Origin: Sediminibacterium sp. UBA657
Lineage (GTDB): Bacteria > Bacteroidota > Bacteroidia > Chitinophagales > Chitinophagaceae
Direction of reading: 5' to 3'
Assembly (NCBI GenBank): GCA_002299885.1
Contig: DBOB01000030.1
Span: 1 to 64,000, forward strand
DNA length: 64,000 nt
Below are positions 25,143 through 32,321 of the stretch, in pieces. Position numbers and translations under genes: made by a program. The first letter of the stretch is position 1; every line of letters starts with the position of its first letter. The notes under the pieces were generated by a model. That model was not told the DNA's origin. It searched no databases and saw nothing but the letters and a program-made list of their open reading frames with translations.

Positions 25143-26471
25143 ATGACGTTTGACCAATTAAATATCAATTCTCCCTTAGCGAGGGCCTTAGAAGACTTAG
25201 GATACACCCATCCAACGACCATTCAACACCGTGTATACCCAGTAGTGATGTCTGGAAGGGATGTTTGCGGTATAGCTCAGACTGGAACTGGTAAAACTTT
25301 TGCTTATTTGTTACCATGCCTTAGGCAGTGGAAATTTGACAAAAATAAAGACCCTCAAATTCTTATTATAGTACCAACAAGAGAATTAGTGGTACAGGTG
25401 GTGGAGGCCGTTAAGAAATTAACGCCTTATATGAGTGTAATCACTGTTGGTGTATTTGGAGGAGTGAATATCAATACTCAACAAATAGAAGTGGAAAAAG
25501 GGGTGGATGTTTTAGTGGCAACGCCAGGTAGATTATTTGATTTAATCATGAATGGTGCACTTAAAACAAAATATATTAAAAAGGTGGTGATAGATGAAAT
25601 GGATGAAATGTTGAATCTTGGTTTTAGAAAACAGATTACTAATATTTTAGAACTTGTCCCTGCAAAAAGACAAAATTTATTGTTTTCCGCAACCATTACA
25701 GAGGATGTAGAAAAATTAATGAATGATTATTTTAATGAACCGGTTAGGGTAGAAGCGGCACCTACAGGCACACCGCTCGATAACATTATTCAAATAGGTT
25801 ATGATCTTCCAAATTTTAATACAAAAGTTAATTTATTAGAGCATTTATTAACTGGCGATCAAACCATGACCAAGGTGTTAATTTTTGCAGCAACAAAAAG
25901 TTTAGCAGACCAATTGTATGATCAATTGATTGAAAAATTTCCAGATATTGTTGGAGTTATTCACTCCAATAAAGAACAAAATTACCGTTTCAATACAGTG
26001 AATCAATTTAAAGCCGGTGTATTTAAATATATCATTGCAACCGATGTAATGGCCCGTGGTATTGACGTTGCAGAGGTTACACATGTGATCAATTTTGATA
26101 CACCAGATGTACCTGAAAATTATATTCATAGAATTGGCCGAACGGGTAGAGCAGATAAAAAAGGGATTGCAATTACTTTTATAACAGAAAAAGAAGCAAA
26201 GCAAAAACTAGCTATTGAAGCTTTAATGAAGCAACCAATCCCAATGGAAGCATTACCAGAAGATCTTGAAATATCTACTGTGTTGACGGAGGATGAGATA
26301 CCTAAAGTAAAGATGAAAATCATCCAAATTAAATTGCCTAAAAAAGAAGATGTAGGCCCCGCTTTTCATGAAAAGTCTGAAAAGAATAAAAAAGTAAATG
26401 TGCGAAAGAATTATAAAGAGGCCATGCAGAAAAAGTATGGTAAACCAAAAACGCGTGGTGCCAAGAAGTAA
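25143..26471 (+). CDS. DEAD-box ATP-dependent RNA helicase
   Basis: A 442-residue DEAD-box helicase of the RhlE/CshA size class. In order: Q motif (PTTIQHRVYP), motif I AQTGTGKT (45-52), Ia PTRELVVQ, Ib TPGR, motif II VIDEMDEML, motif III FSATITED, motif IV/V (TKVLIFAATKS, ATDVMARGIDVAEV), and motif VI HRIGRTGR. Motif II reads DEMD instead of DEAD (residue 153 is Met). A short lysine-rich C-terminal tail ends KKYGKPKTRGAKK. The tail and small size suggest a role in rRNA or mRNA remodelling. The upstream element suggests a nearly leaderless transcript. Confidence 0.95.
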   Translation: MTFDQLNINSPLARALEDLGYTHPTTIQHRVYPVVMSGRDVCGIAQTGTGKTFAYLLPCLRQWKFDKNKDPQILIIVPTRELVVQVVEAVKKLTPYMSVITVGVFGGVNINTQQIEVEKGVDVLVATPGRLFDLIMNGALKTKYIKKVVIDEMDEMLNLGFRKQITNILELVPAKRQNLLFSATITEDVEKLMNDYFNEPVRVEAAPTGTPLDNIIQIGYDLPNFNTKVNLLEHLLTGDQTMTKVLIFAATKSLADQLYDQLIEKFPDIVGVIHSNKEQNYRFNTVNQFKAGVFKYIIATDVMARGIDVAEVTHVINFDTPDVPENYIHRIGRTGRADKKGIAITFITEKEAKQKLAIEALMKQPIPMEALPEDLEISTVLTEDEIPKVKMKIIQIKLPKKEDVGPAFHEKSEKNKKVNVRKNYKEAMQKKYGKPKTRGAKK

Positions 26472-26475
26472 AATG

Positions 26476-26497
26476 ACCCTTAAATTTTCTTAAGGGT
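26476..26497 (+). terminator. Hairpin just after the helicase stop codon
   Basis: ACCCTTAA (26476-26483) and TTAAGGGT (26490-26497) form a perfect 8-bp stem with a 6-nt loop. No T tract follows, so it may stabilise the 3' end rather than terminate. Confidence 0.45.
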
Positions 26498-26552
26498 ATA
26501 AAGCAAATCGAGGCCACCGTTTATGTGTGACCTCGAAAAAATCATTAGACTA

Positions 26553-26593
26553 AAATAAATTAGCCCTTATATTCTTTAAGGGCTAATTTATTT
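26553..26593. terminator. Perfect 17-bp bidirectional terminator between helicase and ndk
   Basis: The arms (26553-26569 and 26577-26593) are exactly complementary and built on AAATAAATTAGCCCTTA with a 7-nt loop. The A/T-rich outer ends provide U runs on either strand. The right arm overlaps the ndk stop codon. It serves the convergent helicase and ndk genes. Confidence 0.85.
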
Positions 26594-27008
26594 AAAATCT
26601 TTCCAATCCAGAAAAGAAGAAATTCCCTTCGATTGCTGCATTCTCATCACTATCACTTCCGTGTACTGCATTCTCACCAATAGATGCTGCAAACTTTTTA
26701 CGGATTGTACCTTCTTCTGCTTGTGCTGGGTTTGTTGCACCAATCAATGTTCTAAAGTCTGCAACTGCATTGTCTTTTTCTAAGATTGCTGCAACGATTG
26801 GGCCACTGCTCATGAAGTCAACTAATTCTTGGTAGAAAGGTCTTTCCTTATGTACTTCATAAAATGTACCAGCTTGTGCAGGTGACAAATGAATCCATTT
26901 CATTGCTTTTACAGAAAAACCAGCTTTGATGATTTGATCTAATATAGCACCAGTATACCCTTTAGAAGTTGCATCTGGCTTAATCATTGTGAATGTTTTG
27001 TTGTTCAT
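26592..27008 (-). CDS. ndk: Nucleoside diphosphate kinase
   Basis: A 138-residue NDP kinase of normal length. The phosphohistidine is in the conserved NAVHGSDSDENA block near the C-terminus. The N-terminal FTMIKPDATSKG and the central RPFYQELVDFMSSGPIVAAIL are also standard. It transfers the gamma phosphate between nucleoside triphosphates and diphosphates. A TAATTTTG element lies 33 nt upstream. The gene diverges from nrnA and is ended by the 17-bp hairpin shared with the helicase gene. Confidence 0.97.
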   Translation of the reverse strand: MNNKTFTMIKPDATSKGYTGAILDQIIKAGFSVKAMKWIHLSPAQAGTFYEVHKERPFYQELVDFMSSGPIVAAILEKDNAVADFRTLIGATNPAQAEEGTIRKKFAASIGENAVHGSDSDENAAIEGNFFFSGLERF

Positions 27009-27041
27009 ATCTATTTTTTATAATGTTTCTAATTGTGGGCG

Positions 27042-27049
27042 CAAAATTA
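27042..27049 (-). promoter_or_regulatory. Bacteroidota -7 promoter element upstream of ndk
   Basis: On the minus strand the element reads TAATTTTG, matching TAnnTTTG, 33 nt before the ndk ATG in the 78-bp divergent gap with nrnA. Confidence 0.55.
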
Positions 27050-27071
27050 CTGAAAAACATCCGATTTATGT

Positions 27072-27079
27072 TAAATTTG
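27072..27079 (+). promoter_or_regulatory. Bacteroidota -7 promoter element 7 nt before the nrnA ATG
   Basis: TAAATTTG is an exact TAnnTTTG match and ends exactly 7 nt before the ATG at 27087. With the usual start about 7 nt after the element, the transcript should begin at the start codon. Confidence 0.6.
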
Positions 27080-27086
27080 TGGACTT

Positions 27087-28103
27087 ATGCAATCAATTGA
27101 ACAATTCTATCCACTTTTACAAAAGCCTTTCAAAGCTATTATCACAGCTCATCAAAAACCTGATGGAGATGCGATGGGGTCTAGTTTGGCTTTATACCAC
27201 TTTTTAATCCAACTAGGACACGATGTTACGGTGGTCTCACCAACCAATTGGGCGCCTTTTTTAGATTGGATGCCAGGTATTGATAAAGTGGTTGATTATG
27301 AAGGGAATAGATCAAAAGCAACTGAATTGGTTCAATCAGCAGATTATATATTTTGTTTAGATTTTAATATTCTGCACCGTACTAAAAATATGGAGACATT
27401 GATAAGAGATGCAAAAGCAGTTAAAATATTGGTTGACCATCACCAACAACCCGATACACCTAGTTTTGGGTATGGAATTAGTGACGTAAAAATGAGCTCC
27501 ACCTGTGAAATGATTTATGATTTTATAGTTCAATCAGGTCATAGTAATCTAATTAATCTGGATATTGCTACTGCTTTATATACCGGTTTAATGACTGATA
27601 CAGGTTCATTTAGATTCCCATCTACCACAGCATCGGTTCATAAAATTGTTGCACATTTGAAAGAAGTTGGACTCCAACATTCAACAATACATGAAAATAT
27701 TTACGATCAATCTTCTGAGGGTAGATTAAAGTTTATGGGGAATGCTTTTTTAAATAGAATGCATGTATTTCCTGAATTTAAGACTGCTGTGATGGCCATT
27801 CCTAAAACGGATATCTATAAATTTGAACTTAAAACCGGGGATACCGAAGGTCTAGTGAACTATTTATTATCCATTCATGGGATCAAATTTGCCGCTATTG
27901 TAATTGATAGGGAAGAGGAAAGAAAATGGAGCTTTAGGAGCAAAGGTAACTTTGATGTTAATATATTTGCAAGAACACATTTTGAGGGTGGAGGCCATGC
28001 CAATGCAGCTGGCGGAAGTTCGAAAAAATCTGTTGAAGACACTTTTCAAGATTTTAAAAACATATTAGAAACATATAAATCTCAATTAACACAATTAAAC
28101 TAA
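27087..28103 (+). CDS. nrnA: DHH/DHHA1 phosphoesterase, NrnA-like (oligoribonuclease / pAp phosphatase)
   Basis: A 338-residue DHH-family protein. Its metal ligands are AHQKPDGDAMGSSLAL near the N-terminus, CLDFN, and the signature VDHHQQPD (about residues 119-126), followed by TGLMTDTGSFRF. The DHHA1 substrate domain ends in FARTHFEGGGHANAAGGSS. NrnA degrades nano-RNAs and 3'-phosphoadenosine 5'-phosphate. The next gene, an FKBP lipoprotein, begins 1 nt after the stop, so both are in one operon; I recall the same pairing with gldI in flavobacteria. The -7 element abuts the ATG, so the mRNA is probably leaderless. Confidence 0.93.
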   Translation: MQSIEQFYPLLQKPFKAIITAHQKPDGDAMGSSLALYHFLIQLGHDVTVVSPTNWAPFLDWMPGIDKVVDYEGNRSKATELVQSADYIFCLDFNILHRTKNMETLIRDAKAVKILVDHHQQPDTPSFGYGISDVKMSSTCEMIYDFIVQSGHSNLINLDIATALYTGLMTDTGSFRFPSTTASVHKIVAHLKEVGLQHSTIHENIYDQSSEGRLKFMGNAFLNRMHVFPEFKTAVMAIPKTDIYKFELKTGDTEGLVNYLLSIHGIKFAAIVIDREEERKWSFRSKGNFDVNIFARTHFEGGGHANAAGGSSKKSVEDTFQDFKNILETYKSQLTQLN

Positions 28104-28104
28104 A

Positions 28105-28974
28105 ATGATCAAATCAACATTAAAATTAGTAGCTGCAATTGTATTGTTTGCAAGTTGTAACAGTTACGAAAAAGCACCTTCAGGTATGATGTATAAAATT
28201 ACACATGGCGAGGGCAATCAAAAGAAATTAGAGCAAGGACAATTTGTTAAGATCAATATTGAGTACAAATTGAAAAGTAAGGATACCACTTTAAGTACTA
28301 CTTATGGTTTAATCCCAGTTTATTTCCCAGTAGATACTGCTAGCTTGGGTAAATACACATTTACTGAAATCTTAATGCAATGCAAGAAAGGTGATAAGAT
28401 TGAATTTTCTTTAAGCTTAGATACACTTGCAAAAATGGGTGTTTTACAATTAAACGAAATCTTCAAAACAAAAGATATTGTTTTGGGTAAAGCAGAAATC
28501 CTAGACGTATTTACAGATGTTGCAAAAGTAGATGCAGATTACAAGAAAGAAACAGAAGCTGAAAAGAAGAGAGAAATTGATGCAATTAAAGCACATTTAG
28601 CTAAAAATAAAATCACTGCAGTTGAATCTCCAGAAGGTGTATTTGTAGTATTAAAAGATGCAGGAGATGCTGCTAATAAAATTGATACAACTAAGATTGC
28701 TAGTGTTTATTACAAAGGCTACACCATTGCTGGTGAAACTTTTGATACCAATATCAAACCAAATGATTCTACAGCAAAACCATTTGATGTAAATATCGGA
28801 ACTGGTGGAGTTATTCCAGGTTGGGAAATTGGTTTAAAGTATTTTGGTAAAGGTGGTAAGGGTACCATATTTGTACCTGCTATGTTGGCTTATGGCCCTC
28901 AAGCAAATGGTGCAATCAAGCCTTATACTAATTTAGTTTTCGATCTTGAAATCCAAGATGTAACAAAAAAATAA
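28105..28974 (+). CDS. FKBP-type peptidyl-prolyl isomerase lipoprotein (GldI-like)
   Basis: A lipobox in LFASC follows a short hydrophobic segment, so the mature protein is lipid-anchored from about Cys18. The C-terminal half (about residues 190-285) is a recognisable FKBP domain: VYYKGYTIAGETFDTN, GGVIPGWEIGLKYFGKGGKGTIFVPAMLAYG, and the closing LVFDLEIQDV. The N-terminal half (about 40-150) looks like a second, degenerate FKBP domain (KINIEYKLKSKDTTLSTTYG, CKKGDKIEFSLSLDTLA). In flavobacteria the similar lipoprotein GldI is needed for gliding; its presence alone does not prove motility. A bidirectional terminator follows. Confidence 0.88.
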   Translation: MIKSTLKLVAAIVLFASCNSYEKAPSGMMYKITHGEGNQKKLEQGQFVKINIEYKLKSKDTTLSTTYGLIPVYFPVDTASLGKYTFTEILMQCKKGDKIEFSLSLDTLAKMGVLQLNEIFKTKDIVLGKAEILDVFTDVAKVDADYKKETEAEKKREIDAIKAHLAKNKITAVESPEGVFVVLKDAGDAANKIDTTKIASVYYKGYTIAGETFDTNIKPNDSTAKPFDVNIGTGGVIPGWEIGLKYFGKGGKGTIFVPAMLAYGPQANGAIKPYTNLVFDLEIQDVTKK

Positions 28975-29000
28975 ATTGAAATAATAACATTATCTCGATA

Positions 29001-29033
29001 AAAAAAAGGCCAAATTAAATTTGGCCTTTTTTT
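29001..29033. terminator. Bidirectional intrinsic terminator between the FKBP gene and folP
   Basis: The stem AAAAAAAGGCCAAAT / ATTTGGCCTTTTTTT (15 bp, loop of 3) has a T7 run on each strand. It ends the + strand nrnA-FKBP operon and the minus-strand folP gene; its right arm reaches the folP stop codon. Confidence 0.92.
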
Positions 29034-29859
29034 ATGCATTCATTTCATTGATTAGTATAATCGCTTCCTTCGCTTCTTTCACATCATGCACCCTTAAAAT
29101 ATTAGCACCACCCATTAATCCAATTGTATTCAAGACGGTGGTTCCATTAAGCGCTTCACTGGGATCTACCCCTAATGTCTTATAAATACTTGATTTTCTG
29201 GATACACCTAATAGTATTGGTAAATTCAATTTTTTTAACTGTGCTAAAGATTTAACTAATTCAAAATTTTCGGCCTTTGTTTTACTAAAACCAAAACCTG
29301 GATCGATGATCCATTGGGTAAGACCAATAGCAGCAAACTGCTTCTTTTTTTCAAAGAAGTAATCCGTTATAGTTTTCATAACATCATTTCTATCTTGCAA
29401 TTCGTGCATGGTGGATGGGCCACCAGTTTGATGCATACCAATATATGCAACCTGGTTACTTACTACTGTAGAAATCATCTTTGAATCAAAATTGCCACAA
29501 CTAATATCATTGACAATAGAGGCGCCAGCATCTATTGCAGCTTTAGCGACAGTTGCATGATAGGTGTCAATAGATATAGGCATATTTGGAATGGCTGCAT
29601 GTATAGCTTCTATCATAGGAACCACCCGATCTATTTCCAATGCTTCAGTAATAAGTGCTGCGCCTGGTCTTGTGCTTTGACCTCCAATATCCAATATTCC
29701 AGCTCCAAATTGAGCCATTTCGATGGCTTTTTTTACCCCTGCATCAATCTGCTGCATTCTGCTCCCTTCAAAAAATGAATCCGGCGTTGCATTCAAGATA
29801 CCCATCACAAGGGGGGTGGATAAGTCGAGAGCGGTATCCTTTAATTGGATTTTAAACAT
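29032..29859 (-). CDS. folP: Dihydropteroate synthase
   Basis: A 275-residue TIM-barrel enzyme. The N-terminal PLVMGILNATPDSFFEGSR, the DIGGQSTRPGA block, the SIDTYHATVAKAA motif, VNDISCGNFD and the C-terminal RVHDVKEAKEAI are the standard DHPS signatures. It condenses 6-hydroxymethyl-7,8-dihydropterin pyrophosphate with p-aminobenzoate. It diverges from the DUF1599 gene across 79 bp; in other Bacteroidota the order folP-DUF1599-MauE/DoxX-like-tpiA is, from memory, common. Here tpiA is instead at 17.3 kb. Confidence 0.96.
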   Translation of the reverse strand: MFKIQLKDTALDLSTPLVMGILNATPDSFFEGSRMQQIDAGVKKAIEMAQFGAGILDIGGQSTRPGAALITEALEIDRVVPMIEAIHAAIPNMPISIDTYHATVAKAAIDAGASIVNDISCGNFDSKMISTVVSNQVAYIGMHQTGGPSTMHELQDRNDVMKTITDYFFEKKKQFAAIGLTQWIIDPGFGFSKTKAENFELVKSLAQLKKLNLPILLGVSRKSSIYKTLGVDPSEALNGTTVLNTIGLMGGANILRVHDVKEAKEAIILINEMNA

Positions 29860-29938
29860 AGTTTTAATTTAAGGGCCTTATTGATTATCTTGCAACTGTT
29901 CAAAGATATTAACTAACCATGTAATTTGTTGTTATTTC

Positions 29939-30484
29939 ATGAGTCAAACTTCTGCACAATATGATCAAGCAATCGCTTCTTGTAGCGATATTTTTATAAA
30001 GAAAACAAAGGATTATGGTACTGCATGGCGCGTGCTAAGAATCATTTCGGTTGTAGATCAAATTTTCATCAAGGCTTTAAGAATAAGAACGATCCAAGAC
30101 AAAGGATTCCAAAAAGTGGACGATGGTATTCAAGATGAATTCAAAGGCATCATCAATTACGCGGTGATTGGATTGATTCAACTAAAATTAGACGATCCAA
30201 AAGTAGAAGACATGCCCGTTGAACAAGTTCAATCCTTATATCAATCCAATGTGGACTTTGCAAAATCTACAATGATGGATAAAAACCATGATTATGGAGA
30301 AGCATGGCGTGATATGAGTCAAGAAAGCTATGCAGATTTAATCTTAGTAAAATTATTGCGTATTCGTCAAATTTTGACCAACGATGGTAAAACATTAATA
30401 AGCGAAGGTATTGATGCTAATTTTGTTGATATTTTAAACTATGCCACTTTTGCATTGATCCAAATTTCAGAGGGAAAACATTAA
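29939..30484 (+). CDS. Tandem DUF1599 (Nmad1-like) protein
   Basis: A 181-residue, largely alpha-helical protein made of two homologous halves. Each half has DYG-x-AWR (residues 25-31 and 118-124), then K-x-LRIR (45-50 and 138-143), then a NYA block (73-75 and 167-169) followed by a LIQ hydrophobic end. Spacing is 20 residues from DYG to K in both. DUF1599 has, as I recall, been linked to nucleotide-modification systems (Nmad1), but a cellular role is unknown. The gene is 4 nt upstream of the MauE-like gene and diverges from folP. No signal peptide or membrane helix is seen. Function is not known. Confidence 0.82.
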   Translation: MSQTSAQYDQAIASCSDIFIKKTKDYGTAWRVLRIISVVDQIFIKALRIRTIQDKGFQKVDDGIQDEFKGIINYAVIGLIQLKLDDPKVEDMPVEQVQSLYQSNVDFAKSTMMDKNHDYGEAWRDMSQESYADLILVKLLRIRQILTNDGKTLISEGIDANFVDILNYATFALIQISEGKH

Positions 30485-30488
30485 TAGT

Positions 30489-31559
30489 ATGCAATCATTT
30501 TTGAAAATTCTAAGATGGACTGTAGGTCTTTTGTTTATTTTCTCAGGATTGATCAAAGCCAATGATCCATTAGGCTTGAGTTATAAGATGCAAGAATTTT
30601 TTGAAGTTTGGGGCATTGCTTTTTTAGACGATTATACCCTTGTATTTGCAGTAGTCATGAATACCCTTGAAATTGTAGCAGGTATCGCATTGTTAATTAA
30701 ATTTCCTTATAAACAAACCCTATGGTTATTATTGGGATTAATTATTTTCTTTACATTCCTCACTGGTTTTGCTTTGTTTTCTGGTAAGATCAAAACCTGT
30801 GGATGTTTTGGTGATTGTATACCGCTCACTCCAAAAATATCTTTTATTAAAGACCTTGTCTTATTATTCGCTATCATCATCTTACTTTTTAACCATAAAA
30901 AAGTAAAAAATAATCTTCATAAAGCATTGGGTATCTTTTTATTAATCCTTTCTACAGGCGCAGTAGGGTATGGACAATACCATGTATTGCAACATCTTCC
31001 TTTTATTGACTGCCTACCTTATAAAAGAGGGAATGATATCATGGAGCAAATGAAAGTTCCAGAAGGCGCTATTCCAGATAGTGTGTCTATTCAAATGTCC
31101 TTTTTGAAAAATGGTAAAACCGTTCAATTTGATATTAATAAATTTCCGGCAGATTTTGATAGTACATATGTCTACCAAGATCGCAAGGAAGTATTAATTC
31201 AAAAAGGCAATGGACTAGTCGCTAAGATTGTGGATTTTAGTTTATTTACACTCAATAATGAGGATACAACTGCTGCACTATTCAGTGCAACTTCGCCTTA
31301 TGTACTCATATTCTCAGGAAATATTGATCCGAGTATACCATGGGAGACACTTATTAAAACGATCCAACTAAAAAATAAGCAGGTATATTTAATCACTGCA
31401 GATAAAGCGAATGCCTTGCAACTTAAACTTGATATCCCAATTCTAATAGGGGATATGACCATGATCAAAACTGCTGCTAGGGTTTGGCCTACTGTAGCAG
31501 TTATGAATGGATCAACAATTATGGAAAAGCAAAGCTATTTAGACTACCTAAAAAAATAG
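30489..31559 (+). CDS. BT_3928-like MauE/DoxX family redox membrane protein
   Basis: A 356-residue membrane protein. A DoxX/MauE-type bundle of about four helices occupies the first 150 residues: RWTVGLLFIFSGLIKANDPLG, FAVVMNTLEIVAGIALLI, and LLLGLIIFFTFLTGFALF. It is followed by CGCFGDCIPL, the cysteine motif of MauE-like redox proteins. The rest (about 170-356) is soluble and probably extracytoplasmic; its end reads like a thioredoxin fold without a CxxC. The gene is 4 nt after the DUF1599 gene. Electron transfer to thiols in the envelope is plausible but not shown. Confidence 0.83.
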   Translation: MQSFLKILRWTVGLLFIFSGLIKANDPLGLSYKMQEFFEVWGIAFLDDYTLVFAVVMNTLEIVAGIALLIKFPYKQTLWLLLGLIIFFTFLTGFALFSGKIKTCGCFGDCIPLTPKISFIKDLVLLFAIIILLFNHKKVKNNLHKALGIFLLILSTGAVGYGQYHVLQHLPFIDCLPYKRGNDIMEQMKVPEGAIPDSVSIQMSFLKNGKTVQFDINKFPADFDSTYVYQDRKEVLIQKGNGLVAKIVDFSLFTLNNEDTTAALFSATSPYVLIFSGNIDPSIPWETLIKTIQLKNKQVYLITADKANALQLKLDIPILIGDMTMIKTAARVWPTVAVMNGSTIMEKQSYLDYLKK

Positions 31560-31621
31560 GTCTTCTTTTCTATTGATTTAAATCGTAACTTAGGAAAACA
31601 AGTCTACCTAAATCCTGCATT

Positions 31622-32014
31622 ATGTCAAAAATCAAAGAAATATTAGAAAAAAAAGGGCCTCATTTTAATATTGTTGCCCCAGCTACACCTGTGTTGGATG
31701 CTTTAACAATTATGCAATCCGAAAATTTAAGTTATGTAGTCGTGATGGATAATAATTTATTTCTTGGTATCATGTCTGAAAGAGACTACACACATAAGAT
31801 CAAATTAAAAGGAAGACATTCGGATTCAACTACTGTAAAAGAAATCATGACACACGATCTTCCTGTAATTGGTTTACAAGAAGAACTAGAACGTTGTATG
31901 ATTTTAATGAATGTCTATAAAACAAGGTACCTGCCAGTTTTTGATAGCGTCGAATTCAAAGGGGTCATTACAATGAACGACTTAATGAGGGATGTTTTAG
32001 AGAAGAAAAAGTAG
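31622..32014 (+). CDS. Standalone two-CBS-domain protein
   Basis: A 130-residue protein made of a CBS pair and nothing else: HFNIVAPATPVLDALTIM with SYVVVMDNNLFLGIMSERDY, and VKEIMTHDLPVIGLQEELE with YLPVFDSVEFKGVITMNDL. CBS pairs bind adenosine nucleotides or SAM and act as regulatory modules. No attached enzyme or channel domain is present, and its partner is unknown. It lies 62 nt after the MauE-like gene and converges on the DUF721 gene with a 5-nt gap. Confidence 0.93.
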   Translation: MSKIKEILEKKGPHFNIVAPATPVLDALTIMQSENLSYVVVMDNNLFLGIMSERDYTHKIKLKGRHSDSTTVKEIMTHDLPVIGLQEELERCMILMNVYKTRYLPVFDSVEFKGVITMNDLMRDVLEKKK

Positions 32015-32019
32015 TTTGT

Positions 32020-32304
32020 TTATTTAATCACTACATCTGTGATTATTTTTTCACCCATTTTTTCATTGACCCTTTCAATGATTTGTGTTTTCTGAAATCC
32101 TAGCTCGTTTTTAAGAGGGCCTACGTTCGTATGGATAAATAGCTTCTGGTCAAAAATATAAATTTTATCCGTGTATTTAGCTACAGTTACACCCATGATT
32201 TCTTCCCAAGCTACTTCAATCTGAACCGCTTGAATACCTTTTTTTAATTTGGTATTCTCTTGCACCATTTGTTTTAATGCATCTCCAATTTTGAATGTAG
32301 CCAT
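32020..32304 (-). CDS. DUF721 (DciA-like) protein
   Basis: A 94-residue protein with the DUF721 layout. An N-terminal helix with IGDALKQMVQENTKLKKGIQ leads into VEVAWEEIMG-like WEEIMGVTVAKYTDKIYI and LFIHTNVGPLKNEL. DciA-type DUF721 proteins help load the replicative helicase in many bacteria, though short versions beside recF in Bacteroidota have not been tested as far as I know. It follows recF by 17 nt in the same direction, the common arrangement in this phylum, supporting a replication or repair role. Confidence 0.87.
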   Translation of the reverse strand: MATFKIGDALKQMVQENTKLKKGIQAVQIEVAWEEIMGVTVAKYTDKIYIFDQKLFIHTNVGPLKNELGFQKTQIIERVNEKMGEKIITDVVIK

Positions 32305-32321
32305 ATTGCTAAATTACTATT

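Noticed and set aside
26509..26535. CGAGG/CCTCG hairpin as a terminator of the helicase gene
   Set aside because: It is followed by A residues on the + strand, so it lacks a U tract. The nearby 17-bp hairpin is the better terminator.
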